This document shows, one piece after another, positions 22,439 through 32,027 of a stretch of DNA of 64,000 bases. Below the pieces are notes generated by a model. The model was not told the origin of the DNA, did no database searches, and saw nothing but the letters and a program-made list of their open reading frames with translations. This DNA is from DASPMP01 sp035626995 (GTDB lineage Bacteria > Gemmatimonadota > Gemmatimonadetes > Gemmatimonadales > Gemmatimonadaceae). The number at the start of each line of letters is the position of its first letter. The stretch's first letter is position 1. Both the position numbers and the translations under genes were made by a program. The stretch spans positions 1 through 64,000 of the forward strand of contig DASPMP010000262.1 of NCBI GenBank assembly GCA_035626995.1. Reading direction: 5' to 3'.

Positions 22439-25101
22439 CGGACATGCTGAGACATCTTCGGCTGCGTCTGCGCGGACTCTTCGCACCTGGACGCACCGAC
22501 GCAGAGCTCGCGGAGGAAATGGCATTCCATGTGGAGCGGGAAGCCCAGATGTATGAGCGCCAGGGATACACGCATGAGGAAGCGCTACGGAAGGCGCGCC
22601 TCGCCTTTGGCAGTATTGACCATACGGCGGAGCTGCATCGTGATGGCCGTGGGAGCCGTGGTCTGCACGATACACTGAAGGACATTCGCTATGCCGCACG
22701 GGCGATCCGCCGCGATCGTGCGCTCGCTCTTGCTGGAGTGCTGACGCTGGCGCTCGGCATTGGCGCCACGACCGCTGTCTTTTCCGCTGTCAATGCCGTC
22801 ATGCTGCGGGAACTGCCCTTCCGCCAATCCGAACGCCTGGTGAGCCTGTGGGAGGAGAATCCCGACCGGGGCTGGTACAAGAACGTCGTGGCGCCAGCCA
22901 ACTATCTCGATTGGCGTGAGCGCTCGGACGGGTTCGTGGATATCGCGGCATACACAGACTATCCCACCAATGTCACGCTCCTCGGCCACGGCGAGCCGAT
23001 GCTGCTGAACGCCGCCTACGTGACCGGCAATTTCCTCACCGTGCTCGGTGTCTCGTTGCCCATGGGGAACGGCTTTTCCTCCGGGGATGACTGGGACAAC
23101 GGTCAGCGCCCGGCGATCATCAGCGATCGGATCTGGCGGACGCATTTCGGCGCCGATCCCCGGGTCATCGGCCGGACGATGTCGTTCGGCGGTCGGAGCG
23201 CTTGGCAGATCGTGGGCGTCATGCCGAGGGCCTTTTCTTTCCCGTCGCCGACGACAGACGTCTGGCTTCCCATGTTGTGGAATCCGGCGAGCAGGTCCCA
23301 GGTCTCCTTTCGTCGCGCCCACTGGCTTCGCACCGTGGCGCGACTGAAGCCAGGCGTCTCGACGGAATCAGCCAATGCGTCGCTGCAGCGCGTGGTAAAG
23401 CAACTGCAGGATGAGTATCCCGCGACCAACACCCGCATGGGCGGAGGCGTGACGCCACTGCGGGAGTGGATCGTCGGGGATACGAAGCGCCCCCTCCTGG
23501 TGCTGCTGTCAGCCGCTGCAATCCTGCTGCTCATCGCGTGCGCCAACGTGGGAAATCTGCTCCTGGTTCACGCACTCGGCCGTTCGCGCGACGTCGCGTT
23601 GCGCTTTGCGCTCGGCGCCACTCGTCGGCGTGTCGCGAAGCAGGCAATGACGGAAAGCCTGGTGTTGTCCGGTGTCGGTGCTGCCCTGGGTGCCGCATTG
23701 GGTTGGATTGGCGCGCGCGCGCTCCTCGCCATCCAGCCCGCCGGCATGCTTCCGGTCACGGACATTCCGCTCGACCTCCGCGTGCTGGCGTTCACGGTGC
23801 TCGTCGCGACGGTCAGCGGTCTTGCGTTCGGGGTCGCACCCGCGCTGATGGCCACCCGGACATCACCATCGGCGGCGCTGAGCAGTGGAGGGCGCACGCT
23901 CGCGGGGTCGCGCGTCCAGGGGTGGGGTCGCCATCTCGTCGTCGCCGAAATTGCGCTCGCCGTTCTCCTGACCGTGGCGGCAGGACTGCTCGTCAGGAGT
24001 TACGACCGATTGTCCAACGTTCCTCCGGGGTTCAATCCGGAAGGAGTGCTGACTTTCTCGCTTAGCATTCCCGCCGCCCGCTACGACTCTGCGGGCAAGG
24101 TCATCGGCTTCTATGAGGCCTTGCTGGCGCGCATCGAGGCCACGCCAGGTGTCCAGGGCGCCGCGGCCATCCGCCAACTGCCGGCGACATTCACGTCCTG
24201 GTCGAGCAGTCTCGCGATTGCAGGTCGCCCGCCAATGCCGCAAGGGGAAGACGCGCTCCATCGCGAGTTTCTCGGCGAGTATTTCCGCCTGATGGAAGTG
24301 CCGCTACTGCGCGGACGCGCCTACTCATCCGCCGATGTACAGGGTGGGCCGCCAGTGGTCGTGATCAACGAAGCACTCGCGAAGCAGTATTTCACAGGCG
24401 AGGAACCGATCGGACAGCGTATCGCGTTCGACCGGGTGCCGGACTCGAACAGCGTGTGGCGAACCATCGTCGGCGTGGTCGGGAACGAACGCCAGGGGAG
24501 CCTCGCCCTTCCGGCGCGCCCGGAGATTTTCGCCCCGCAGCAGCAGGACTGGAATCGTACGATGTTCGTGGTCGCGAAAGCGCGTCCCGGTATCGATCCC
24601 GCCTCGTTGGCCGTCCCCGTGCGACGCGCGGTGCGCGATCTCGATTCCCTGCTCGCCGTCAACGCCATGCGGCCGATGACCGCGGTACATGCCGAAGCCA
24701 CCGCTCGCGAGCGGTTCATCAGCGTGCTCGTGCTCGTCTTTGCGATCACTGGTGTCGCGCTGGCGCTCGTCGGTGTGTTCGGGGTGTTGGCGCAGCTGGT
24801 CCAGTCGCGCTGGCGGGAGCTCGGCATTCGCCTCGCGCTCGGTGCGCAGCGGAGCGAAGTGCGGTGGCTGGTATTGCGGCGCGGTGCGACCCTGCTGTCC
24901 ATTGGCATCGCGTCTGGATTGGCGATTTCCGCCGGTACGTCCCGCGTTCTCCAGTCGCTGCTCTATGAGGTACAAGCCACGGATCCGGTCACCTTCATCA
25001 CGGTGACCATTCTCATGGGCGTCATCGGACTCGCGGCCGCACTGATCCCCGCCTGGCGTGCGAGCAGCGCCAATCCGGCACATACCCTGAGAGCCGAGTA
25101 G
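22435..25101 (+). CDS. Large orphan ABC-type permease (duplicated FtsX/MacB core; ADOP type)
   Basis: A GTG start overlaps the PadR stop by four bases; 888 residues. The N-terminal LAEEMAFHVEREAQ motif is followed by TM1 (LALAGVLTLALGIGATTAVFSAVNA), the first MacB periplasmic core, a three-helix bundle containing LLSAAAILLLIACANVGNLLL, then a second copy with SRWRELGIRLALGAQRSEV. It is a paralogue of the permeases at 7438 and 47511. No ATPase gene is adjacent. It would be an inner-membrane protein; cargo is unknown. Confidence 0.88.
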   Translation: MTDMLRHLRLRLRGLFAPGRTDAELAEEMAFHVEREAQMYERQGYTHEEALRKARLAFGSIDHTAELHRDGRGSRGLHDTLKDIRYAARAIRRDRALALAGVLTLALGIGATTAVFSAVNAVMLRELPFRQSERLVSLWEENPDRGWYKNVVAPANYLDWRERSDGFVDIAAYTDYPTNVTLLGHGEPMLLNAAYVTGNFLTVLGVSLPMGNGFSSGDDWDNGQRPAIISDRIWRTHFGADPRVIGRTMSFGGRSAWQIVGVMPRAFSFPSPTTDVWLPMLWNPASRSQVSFRRAHWLRTVARLKPGVSTESANASLQRVVKQLQDEYPATNTRMGGGVTPLREWIVGDTKRPLLVLLSAAAILLLIACANVGNLLLVHALGRSRDVALRFALGATRRRVAKQAMTESLVLSGVGAALGAALGWIGARALLAIQPAGMLPVTDIPLDLRVLAFTVLVATVSGLAFGVAPALMATRTSPSAALSSGGRTLAGSRVQGWGRHLVVAEIALAVLLTVAAGLLVRSYDRLSNVPPGFNPEGVLTFSLSIPAARYDSAGKVIGFYEALLARIEATPGVQGAAAIRQLPATFTSWSSSLAIAGRPPMPQGEDALHREFLGEYFRLMEVPLLRGRAYSSADVQGGPPVVVINEALAKQYFTGEEPIGQRIAFDRVPDSNSVWRTIVGVVGNERQGSLALPARPEIFAPQQQDWNRTMFVVAKARPGIDPASLAVPVRRAVRDLDSLLAVNAMRPMTAVHAEATARERFISVLVLVFAITGVALALVGVFGVLAQLVQSRWRELGIRLALGAQRSEVRWLVLRRGATLLSIGIASGLAISAGTSRVLQSLLYEVQATDPVTFITVTILMGVIGLAAALIPAWRASSANPAHTLRAE

Positions 25102-25108
25102 GCCGACG

Positions 25109-25639
25109 TCAGTCGCCGAGCAGTCTCGTATCGCTCGGTGACAACCGTGGCGCGCCGGCGCGTGGCGGCTTGATGACGCCCTGCCGCCCAAGAATACGAC
25201 GGAGCAGTCCGGCCTGCCCCACGTGATAGGCTTCGTGAAAGTGAAAGAAGCCGAGCACTTCGGCCAGGGTGCGCCCGTCTTCGCTGCGGATGTTCAGGTC
25301 CCGACTGGTGATGGCGTCCAGGGCGCTCATCAGCACGGATTGTGATCGGGCCAGATCCGCCTCGATGCTCTTGAGATCCAGGGCGGTTTCTGGTGACCAG
25401 CCCCATTCATCCAGGCCGCTGTACTGCAAGGCGATGTCGTTCGGCCAGATCAGCTCGAGCTTCAGCACGCCGAACATCCGGTTGCGCGTCGCGACAATAT
25501 GCCCCACGACCCAGTTGAGCGGATTCCCACCAGGTTGGGGCAGGACCAGGCTGTCTTCGTGCGTAATGCCTTCGAGATTCCGGTACAAGGCGCCGTAGTT
25601 CATCTCGAACAGCTTTGAGAGCAATCGTGCCTGCGGCAT
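25109..25639 (-). CDS. DinB-family protein
   Basis: This 176-residue protein has the DinB four-helix-bundle pattern. Metal-binding His occur in NWVVGHIVATRN and in the HFHEAYHVGQ motif, matching the three-His nickel or zinc site of this superfamily. DinB proteins include thiol-dependent transferases and damage-induced proteins of poorly known role. It is a single gene, convergent with the permease and 43 bases from the end of the next upstream gene on its strand. The start ATG is preceded by only a weak ribosome site. Confidence 0.82.
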   Translation of the reverse strand: MPQARLLSKLFEMNYGALYRNLEGITHEDSLVLPQPGGNPLNWVVGHIVATRNRMFGVLKLELIWPNDIALQYSGLDEWGWSPETALDLKSIEADLARSQSVLMSALDAITSRDLNIRSEDGRTLAEVLGFFHFHEAYHVGQAGLLRRILGRQGVIKPPRAGAPRLSPSDTRLLGD

Positions 25640-25682
25640 TATCCCGTTTGAAGACGGTCAACGTGCGACACAACAATACGGC

Positions 25683-26450
25683 CTACGCCTTCACCGGGCC
25701 ATCATCCGTCGGGACGAAGTTCGACAGGAACAGCCGTTCTTCCGGCGTGAGTGCGGCAAGCCCACTGGCGTTGATCTTGTCGAGGATGCGGTTCACTTCG
25801 TCGCGGTTCACCGCGTGCACTCGGGCAGGGTCGATCGCCTTCCATTTCTCCACCTTGACGGCGGCCTGTGGCGTGGGCGACACCGCCTTGCGCCTGAACT
25901 CCCCTCGCTTGCGGTCGATCCATTTGAGGTAGAGGTACGCGCCCACGTATCCGCCCAGGTGCGCGAAGTGCGCGATCCCCCGTCCCAGTCCCAGAAACGG
26001 GCTCGCAATCGCGATGACAGTCGTGCCGAGTACCATCATGCGTGCCGACACCGGAATGATGCCCCAGATGTTGATCACCGCATTGGGCCAGAACATCGCG
26101 AATGCCAGCATGACTCCAAACACGCCAGCGGACGCGCCCACGATCGGCGCGGTGGGTGAAAAGATCCAGGACAGAATCGCGCCGAACAGCCCGCTGACGA
26201 AATAGAGGATGGCGAACCGACGCGCGCCGATGCGGCTTTCCACCTGCGGCCCGAAGAAGAAGAGCGCCAGCATGTTGAAGGCGAGATGCATGAACCCGCC
26301 GTGCAGGAACATGTATGTGAGGAGCGTCCATGGCCGGTACAGCACGAGCTGCGGGAAGAACACGAACGCGGTCGCCAGACGCGGCTGCATGTTCTGCAGG
26401 AAGAACGCGATCAGGTGCGCGACAAGCAGGAAACGAACGACTTGCGTCAA
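25683..26450 (-). CDS. Rhomboid-family intramembrane serine protease with C-terminal tail
   Basis: A TTG at 26450 with GGGAG eight bases upstream gives 255 residues beginning MTQVVRFLLV, the normal place for TM1 of a rhomboid; the frame upstream is not rhomboid-like. The conserved GASAG holds the catalytic Ser107, and HFAHLGGYVGA holds the catalytic His165; HGGFMHLAFNM is the TM2 signature. Rhomboids cut membrane proteins within the bilayer. After the sixth helix a soluble tail of about 70 residues ends with VNRILDKINASGLAALTPEERLFL, a segment common in bacterial rhomboid tails. It is divergent from a Ser/Thr kinase gene. Confidence 0.88.
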   Translation of the reverse strand: MTQVVRFLLVAHLIAFFLQNMQPRLATAFVFFPQLVLYRPWTLLTYMFLHGGFMHLAFNMLALFFFGPQVESRIGARRFAILYFVSGLFGAILSWIFSPTAPIVGASAGVFGVMLAFAMFWPNAVINIWGIIPVSARMMVLGTTVIAIASPFLGLGRGIAHFAHLGGYVGAYLYLKWIDRKRGEFRRKAVSPTPQAAVKVEKWKAIDPARVHAVNRDEVNRILDKINASGLAALTPEERLFLSNFVPTDDGPVKA

Positions 26451-26517
26451 TGACTGGTGCTCCCGGCAATGATGGCTGGCATCGACGAAAACTACTCGCG
26501 CGACGCGGTCCGCCTCG

Positions 26518-26523
26518 TATCTT
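26518..26523 (+). promoter_or_regulatory. -10-like hexamer placed for a leaderless kinase mRNA
   Basis: TATCTT ends seven bases before the kinase ATG at 26531, so transcription would begin at or next to the start codon. No ribosome-binding site lies in between (AGCACCC). Inferred from spacing only. Confidence 0.4.
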
Positions 26524-26530
26524 AGCACCC

Positions 26531-28438
26531 ATGCTCCCGGCGCCGACGGTCGATCCCCTCTTTCTGGCGTTTCAGAGCGTCCTCACGGGACGTTATTCCA
26601 TCGATCGCGAGCTTGGGCGGGGCGGGATGGGCATCGTCTTTCTCGCCCGCGAAGTGCATCTCGACCGACTGGTGGCCATCAAGCTGCTGCCCCCGGAGCG
26701 AGGACGCGAGCCTGGATTCAAGGAGCGGTTTCTCCGGGAAGCGAGACTCGCGGCCAAGCTGTCGCATCCGAACATCATCCCGATTCACTCGGTCGAAGCG
26801 GTGGGTGAGTTCGTCTTTTACGTGATGGCGTTCGTCGACGGCGAGACGCTGGCCAATCGCGTGCGCACACGCGGCCCGCTGTCCAGCTCCGAGGGTGCCC
26901 GCGTCCTTCGTGAAGTCGCATGGGCTCTGGCATACGCGCACGGTCAGGGATTGATCCATCGGGACGTCAAGCCGGACAACATCCTTCTCGAGCATTCCAC
27001 AAACCGCGTCCTGGTCGCTGACTTCGGCATTGCTGCAGCGGCGGGAGACGCCACCGACATTTCGGGCACCCCGGAGTTCATGAGCCCGGAGCAGGCGCTG
27101 GGCAAGCCGCTGGATGCACGGAGCGATTTGTACGGACTCGGCGCAACCGCGTTCTTCGCGTTTTCGGGGCGCTTTCCCTTCGAGGGGAAGAGCACGACCG
27201 AGATTCTCGCGAAGCAGGTGACGGAAGCCCCGCCCCCAGTATCATCGCTCGGGCTGACGGTGCCGCGGAAAGTGGCCAGTGTCATCGACCGCTGCCTCGC
27301 GAAGGATCCGGCGCAGCGGCCGGCCAATGCGCAGGCACTCGGGGAGCAGTTGAGCGTCGCCATCGAGCAGCGGCGCGAGATGCCCGCCGCATTGCGCGCG
27401 TTCGTGAAGCGTTACGGGCGTCTCGATGGTGGTGGCACCCTGCTCGCAGGAATGGGGCTGCTGCCCGCCTCCGTCGCGGTGTCGATGATGCTTGGAGCCG
27501 CTGCCGGCTTCACCACGATCTTCCTGGGTGGTGTTGCGGCGCCATTCGCGTATTTCGTCTGGGCGGCGCGGCGACTGCTCAAGCAGGGATTCTCGTACGC
27601 CGACATCGGACCGGCCTATACCGCCGAAATGGATCAGGCCCGTGAGGAATTGTCGGCTGCGGGAGACCTGCGCGCATCGCGCATGGAGAGCGGCGTGAAG
27701 GAGTTCATCAAGGCCTCGCTCGCGCTGAGTGTCCTCACATTCGGTGTCAGGTTTTTCTGGATCCTGTTTCTGCCACGGCGATTATACGGCGCCTTCAACT
27801 GGATGGATCCCATCGCGCCGGTCGCGCTGGGCTCCGCGGTTCTCGGCACCATGTTCCTCGTGGCGCTGAAGCAGCGGCATTCGGATGTCGACACCGCCTT
27901 CTGGGCGCGCATCTGGCGCAGTCGCGCCGGCAGGCTCGCCTTCTCGCTCGCGAAGAAACTCCTCGGTGGCAAACCAAGACACTCGGCCCTCACGCACCGT
28001 GCGACGGAGTTGTCGCTCGGAATGGCGGCGGAAGAGTTGTACGAGGGCCTGCCCAGGGAAATTCGAAGGGCGCTCGGCGACATCCCGGTGCTGCTGACCC
28101 GTTTACAGCGGGACGCGCAGGCACTCCGCAAGCAGCACGATGCCCTGCAGGAAGCCCTCGGTGACGTTCGCGATGCCGCGGGCTCCGATGACTATGCTGA
28201 ACTCGCCGCACTCCGGGTCGAGACGCAAAGCCGCCTCACCGACGCGGTCGGCTCGCTGGAGACAATTCGACTGAACCTGCTGCGTTTACATGCCGGCTCC
28301 GCTACCATCGAAGGAGTGACGACGCACCTCGGTATAGCGGCGGAGGTGTCGGAGCAGGTGGAACGGCTCATCGCCGCGCATCAGGACATCGAAAAGCACA
28401 TCAACTTTCCGCGACGCGACGTCGCGACTCCCGTCTGA
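26531..28438 (+). CDS. Membrane Ser/Thr protein kinase with helical C-terminal half
   Basis: The 635-residue protein has a full kinase domain (about residues 20-285): glycine loop GRGGMG, ATP-binding Lys51 in VAIKLL, HRDVKPDN catalytic loop, DFG, and GTPEFMSPEQ activation segment. After it come two hydrophobic hairpins at about 305-355 and 405-455, four membrane segments in all. A cytoplasmic tail with a coiled coil (LLTRLQRDAQALRKQHDAL) ends the protein. The usual extracytoplasmic sensor of such kinases is missing. Neighbours do not show a substrate. The rhomboid gene is divergent. Confidence 0.88.
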   Translation: MLPAPTVDPLFLAFQSVLTGRYSIDRELGRGGMGIVFLAREVHLDRLVAIKLLPPERGREPGFKERFLREARLAAKLSHPNIIPIHSVEAVGEFVFYVMAFVDGETLANRVRTRGPLSSSEGARVLREVAWALAYAHGQGLIHRDVKPDNILLEHSTNRVLVADFGIAAAAGDATDISGTPEFMSPEQALGKPLDARSDLYGLGATAFFAFSGRFPFEGKSTTEILAKQVTEAPPPVSSLGLTVPRKVASVIDRCLAKDPAQRPANAQALGEQLSVAIEQRREMPAALRAFVKRYGRLDGGGTLLAGMGLLPASVAVSMMLGAAAGFTTIFLGGVAAPFAYFVWAARRLLKQGFSYADIGPAYTAEMDQAREELSAAGDLRASRMESGVKEFIKASLALSVLTFGVRFFWILFLPRRLYGAFNWMDPIAPVALGSAVLGTMFLVALKQRHSDVDTAFWARIWRSRAGRLAFSLAKKLLGGKPRHSALTHRATELSLGMAAEELYEGLPREIRRALGDIPVLLTRLQRDAQALRKQHDALQEALGDVRDAAGSDDYAELAALRVETQSRLTDAVGSLETIRLNLLRLHAGSATIEGVTTHLGIAAEVSEQVERLIAAHQDIEKHINFPRRDVATPV

Positions 28439-28455
28439 CGCAATCGGAGCAATAC

Positions 28456-28935
28456 GTGAAACGCTTCCTGACAGCCTCCCTGCTCGTGTCGGTGATCATG
28501 ATCGTTCCTGCGCCAGCGTTTGGGCAGCAGTCGTCGGACGAGACGGCGGTTATCGCAGCGGTGCAGAAGATGTTTGATGGCATGCGCTCGGCCGACAGCG
28601 CCGCGGTCCGCGCCCTCTTCGCACCGGGCGCGCGGTTCGCCGGCGTTGACGATCGGGCAACCCCGCCAGCGATTCGATTCGACAGCGTGGATGGCTGGAT
28701 CGCCGCGATCGCGCGGTCCAGGGGCCGCTGGGACGAACAGATCTACGACGTCCAGGTGCGGGTCGACGGTCACATGGCCCAGGTGTGGGCCCCCTACACG
28801 TTCTATCTCGACAGCAAGATTTCCCACTGCGGCATCAATGCCATCGACCTGTTGCGTGACAGCCAGGGATGGAAGGTGACGCAGGTGGCCGATACCCGGC
28901 GTCGCGAAAACTGCCCCGATCCACTGAAGCGCTGA
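28456..28935 (+). CDS. Secreted NTF2-like (SnoaL-type) protein
   Basis: A GTG start with GGAG seven bases upstream gives 159 residues. A signal peptide (TASLLVSVIMIVPAPAFGQ) is followed by an NTF2-like cone: ETAVIAAVQKMFDGMRSADSAAVRALFAP, DSVDGWIAAIARSRG, VQVRVDGHMAQVWAPYTFYLD, GWKVTQVADTRR. Such domains are scaffolds for small-molecule binding or catalysis. It starts 17 bases after the kinase stop, which suggests an operon kinase - NTF2 - CPBP protease. Two Cys (SHCGIN, ENCPD) could bond after export. Confidence 0.8.
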   Translation: MKRFLTASLLVSVIMIVPAPAFGQQSSDETAVIAAVQKMFDGMRSADSAAVRALFAPGARFAGVDDRATPPAIRFDSVDGWIAAIARSRGRWDEQIYDVQVRVDGHMAQVWAPYTFYLDSKISHCGINAIDLLRDSQGWKVTQVADTRRRENCPDPLKR

Positions 28936-28952
28936 TTCTCCAGGATTGACGC

Positions 28953-29819
28953 GTGTCCTTCCCGGAGAACGAGAAGTTCGCACGCGTGCGCGTTGCCCGG
29001 CTTTGCCTCTGGCCGCTGATCGGCGCGACGTTCGTGGTGCTCGGCTACCTGCTCGTGACGCGCTCGGCGGCGCCCCCCTTCGTCCCGATCGCGTACGCGA
29101 CCTACGGATTCCTCTTCCTTGCGGCACTGCGTTCGCTTCAACAAGCGGGCATTGCACCTCGCGAATTGTTTGGCGTCCCTCCGGGCGAGGTCCATGGCTG
29201 GCTGCGGACGCTGGTACACGTGCCCGTGATGTTCGCCTTTGCGGCGATGACCTTATGGGCCACAGCGTATGTCGCCAGCTGGCTATTTCCGACGCTCGCG
29301 GAATACCTGTTCAGGCAACAGCGTGACGCGGGGCCGTTCAAGTCGCTCGGAGAGAGTGGCTCAGGTGCCTTGATTCTCTTCGTCGTCGTGATCGGACCGC
29401 TGATCGAGGAGTTCGTCTTCCGCGGCCTGATCCTGCGGCGCTGGATTGCGCGACGCGGCCTCTGGCGCGGAGTGATCGGCAGCTCGATCATCTTTGCCTT
29501 GCTGCATCCGCCCTTCTGGCTTGGCGCGTTTGTGGTCGGCGTATTTCTGTCGCTGCTGTACCTGGTGACGCGATCGTTGTACGTACCGATCGCGTTTCAT
29601 GCGCTCTACAACGGCCTGGTCACCTTCGCGACGATTGGTGCCGAGCAGTTCGCGCAAGAGACGGCGAAGGAACCGACGCTCGCGGAATTCCGCGCGCAGT
29701 GGATGAGTGAGCTTGCCCTGCTGCTCATCAGCGGCTGGATCATTCATCGCGCGATCCAGCGCTTCGCTGCCGAGCTCAAGGCACGTGATCAGGGCGTGGC
29801 CGAACGCACCTCGACGTAG
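28953..29819 (+). CDS. CPBP-family intramembrane metalloprotease
   Basis: A GTG start with AGGA upstream gives 288 residues with seven or eight hydrophobic segments. The first CPBP motif is EEFVFRGLILRR (Glu152, Glu153, Arg157), followed by the conserved His in FALLHPPFW and in VPIAFHALYN. This is the Abi/CAAX-protease fold, which cleaves proteins in the membrane or protects against bacteriocins. It follows the NTF2-like gene closely. It overlaps the convergent aminopeptidase gene by 31 bases. Confidence 0.88.
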   Translation: MSFPENEKFARVRVARLCLWPLIGATFVVLGYLLVTRSAAPPFVPIAYATYGFLFLAALRSLQQAGIAPRELFGVPPGEVHGWLRTLVHVPVMFAFAAMTLWATAYVASWLFPTLAEYLFRQQRDAGPFKSLGESGSGALILFVVVIGPLIEEFVFRGLILRRWIARRGLWRGVIGSSIIFALLHPPFWLGAFVVGVFLSLLYLVTRSLYVPIAFHALYNGLVTFATIGAEQFAQETAKEPTLAEFRAQWMSELALLLISGWIIHRAIQRFAAELKARDQGVAERTST

Positions 29820-31432
29820 TAATCCCGTTTCGCGCTCACCTGGTCGCCCGGACGGACGTCCATCGTCGTCGTTTTCCATGTGGTGGTCGGCGACAGCCGG
29901 ACAAACGTTGCGGGCGCACGCGCGAGGGCGACTTCCACAGGCATATCGAACCCGGGAACCGTGTTCGTCCAGCGGTACGAGAGCTGTCCCTGTTCGACGC
30001 GATATTCGAGTCGGGGCACCATCGTGGTCGTGAGATACTGCTGGAACACTTTCGTGAAATCGACGCCGGTCGCGCGGCTGATATACTCGCGCAGCTGCTG
30101 GCCGCTGATGGTCTGGCGACGGAACTGCTGCTGCGCCCCGCGCAGGGTCGCGCGCCACCTGGCATCGTCGTTCAGTACCTGTCGCATGGTGTGCAGCATG
30201 CTGCCACCCTTGGGATACATGTCGCCACTTCCCTGCGCATTTACCCCGAATGCGGGAATGATCGGCCGGTCATTGGCGATGTTCTTCCGGCTTCCGATGA
30301 TGTACTCCGCCCCGGCGGCCGGCCCATGCTCGCATTCCGTATAGAGCCCTTCGGCGTAATTGCCGAAGCTCTCGTGGATCCACATGTCCGCCTGGTCCTG
30401 CGCGGTGATGTTGTTGGCCCACCATTCGTGCGCGGTCTCGTGGACGATGATGAAGTCCCACTTTTCGCCCCAGCCCGTGCCGGAGAGGTCAGTGCCCCGG
30501 TACCCGTTCTTGTAGTGATTGCCATACGCGACGGCGCTCTGGTGCTCCATCCCCAGGTGGTGCGTCTCGATGAGCTTGAAGCCGTCTTCGTACCAGGGGT
30601 ACGGCCCGAACCAGCGCTCGAAGCACGCGATGGTGCTCACGGCCTGCATGAACTGCTTGCGCGCGGTATCGGCGTGGATCGCCAGCGGGTAGAAGTCCAT
30701 CGTCAACATCCCCGCCTCGCCCTGATAATAATGCGTGAAATGGGCGTACCGCCCGGCGTTCACGGCGATGCCATAGTTGTTCACGGGACTCGAGACGAAC
30801 CATTCCCAGGTGGTCATGCCGTTGGCCGCGCGCGTCACCGAGCGCAAGCGTCCATTGGAGACGTTCACCAGCGGGTCCGGAAGCGTGATGGCGACACGCT
30901 GACTATCTGGTTCATCGCCGCCGTAATCCTTGTTCGGCCACCACACACTCGCGCCGAGTCCCTGATTGGACGTGGCAATGTGCAGGTTGCCCAGGGAATC
31001 CGTCTTCCAGTCGAACCCTCCGTCCCAGGGTGCGCGACGGGCCGCGCGCGGCTTTCCGTGGTAGTACACGGTCACGCGGGGCTTTCCGGCAGTCGCGTGC
31101 GACGCGCGCGCCGGCATCGCCACGAAGTACGCATTGCTGTCGCGCCGGAATGTCAGCGTGCGACCATCGTGGATTACGCTGTCGATGACGAGTGGCACCT
31201 GCAGGTCGATCTGCATCTCCCGACCCGGGGACAGCGCCCGGTACGTGATCGCATTCCATCCGCGAATCGTGCTGTCGGCCGGGTTCACGGTGACATGGAG
31301 ATCGTAGAACTCGGCGTCCCACCAGGAGCGACCAGGTCCGTTCGAGCCGCGCAACGTATCGGCGCGTGAGAATGGACGTTGCGCCTCTGCGATGGCCGCG
31401 GCGCTCAGGAGGAGAAGGAGAAGGGTGCGCAT
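29789..31432 (-). CDS. Secreted M1-family aminopeptidase
   Basis: The 547-residue protein has a signal peptide (LLLLLLSAAAIAEAQ). The M1 motifs are exact: the exopeptidase signature GMEH at 294-297, zinc site HETAH at 331-335 and the third ligand Glu354, 19 residues after the second His. A beta-saddle N-terminal domain precedes the catalytic domain and there is no large C-terminal helical domain, which fits short bacterial M1 enzymes. It removes N-terminal residues from peptides outside the cytoplasm. A TAATTT hexamer ends six bases before the ATG, and no well-placed ribosome site exists, suggesting a leaderless message. Confidence 0.9.
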   Translation of the reverse strand: MRTLLLLLLSAAAIAEAQRPFSRADTLRGSNGPGRSWWDAEFYDLHVTVNPADSTIRGWNAITYRALSPGREMQIDLQVPLVIDSVIHDGRTLTFRRDSNAYFVAMPARASHATAGKPRVTVYYHGKPRAARRAPWDGGFDWKTDSLGNLHIATSNQGLGASVWWPNKDYGGDEPDSQRVAITLPDPLVNVSNGRLRSVTRAANGMTTWEWFVSSPVNNYGIAVNAGRYAHFTHYYQGEAGMLTMDFYPLAIHADTARKQFMQAVSTIACFERWFGPYPWYEDGFKLIETHHLGMEHQSAVAYGNHYKNGYRGTDLSGTGWGEKWDFIIVHETAHEWWANNITAQDQADMWIHESFGNYAEGLYTECEHGPAAGAEYIIGSRKNIANDRPIIPAFGVNAQGSGDMYPKGGSMLHTMRQVLNDDARWRATLRGAQQQFRRQTISGQQLREYISRATGVDFTKVFQQYLTTTMVPRLEYRVEQGQLSYRWTNTVPGFDMPVEVALARAPATFVRLSPTTTWKTTTMDVRPGDQVSAKRDYYVEVRSATP

Positions 31433-31438
31433 TTCCTG

Positions 31439-31444
31439 AAATTA
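31439..31444 (-). promoter_or_regulatory. -10-like hexamer for leaderless aminopeptidase mRNA
   Basis: On the minus strand TAATTT is followed by six bases (CAGGAA) and then the ATG at 31432. An AGGA lies only one base from the ATG, too close for a normal ribosome site. Predicted only from spacing. Confidence 0.4.
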
Positions 31445-31487
31445 CACCGTCAGCGTGCGATGGTTACCGCGCGCCAGACGAACGCGC

Positions 31488-32021
31488 TCACTCCCAGTCC
31501 GGGCCCAGGCTGAGTTGGACGCCGCGTTTTTCATGCGAGATGAGCCAGCGCTTGCGATGGCGCCCGCCTCCATAGCCGGCCAGCGCGCCATTCGCGTTGA
31601 TCACTCGATGGCAGGGGACGATGATCGCGATCCTGTTGTCGCCATTGGCCCGACCCACTGCCCGCGCGCCACCGGGCCGCTCGATCTTTGTCGCGACCGC
31701 GTCGTAGGACAGGGTCTTACCGAAGGGAATCTGCAGCAGCTCATTCCAGACGGCGGCCTGAAAGGGAGTCCCGCCGAGGACCAGCGGAATGGTGAAACCC
31801 TCGCGCTGGCCAAGGAAGTACTCGTTCAACTCCCGCTGCGTCTGATCCAGGATTGCATGCGGCGCGTCGATGGGCCGGCCACCGCAGATGCGCTCAACCC
31901 GGGCGAGCTGGCGGGCAATACGCGTCCGGTCGACGAACTCGCAGAGCACCAATCCCCGGTCGTCAGCGACCGCCAGCATGGATCCGAGGGGCGTGGCCAA
32001 CCGCTGCGAATGAAGCGGCAT
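31488..32021 (-). CDS. ogt: Methylated-DNA-protein-cysteine methyltransferase
   Basis: Starting at ATG 32021 gives 177 residues. The active-site motif IVPCHRV has Cys137, which takes the alkyl group from O6-alkylguanine in a one-time suicide reaction. FQAAVWNELLQIPFGKTLSYDAVA and GRANGDNRIAI are the helix-turn-helix and Asn-hinge regions. The N-terminal RNaseH-like part is short, like Ogt. It is a direct-reversal DNA repair protein. A TATTAT hexamer ends six bases before the ATG, so the message is possibly leaderless. Confidence 0.92.
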   Translation of the reverse strand: MPLHSQRLATPLGSMLAVADDRGLVLCEFVDRTRIARQLARVERICGGRPIDAPHAILDQTQRELNEYFLGQREGFTIPLVLGGTPFQAAVWNELLQIPFGKTLSYDAVATKIERPGGARAVGRANGDNRIAIIVPCHRVINANGALAGYGGGRHRKRWLISHEKRGVQLSLGPDWE

Positions 32022-32027
32022 GCAACC

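Noticed and set aside
30191..31369. Plus-strand frame of 392 codons
   Set aside because: Antisense to the M1 aminopeptidase, whose motifs are exact.
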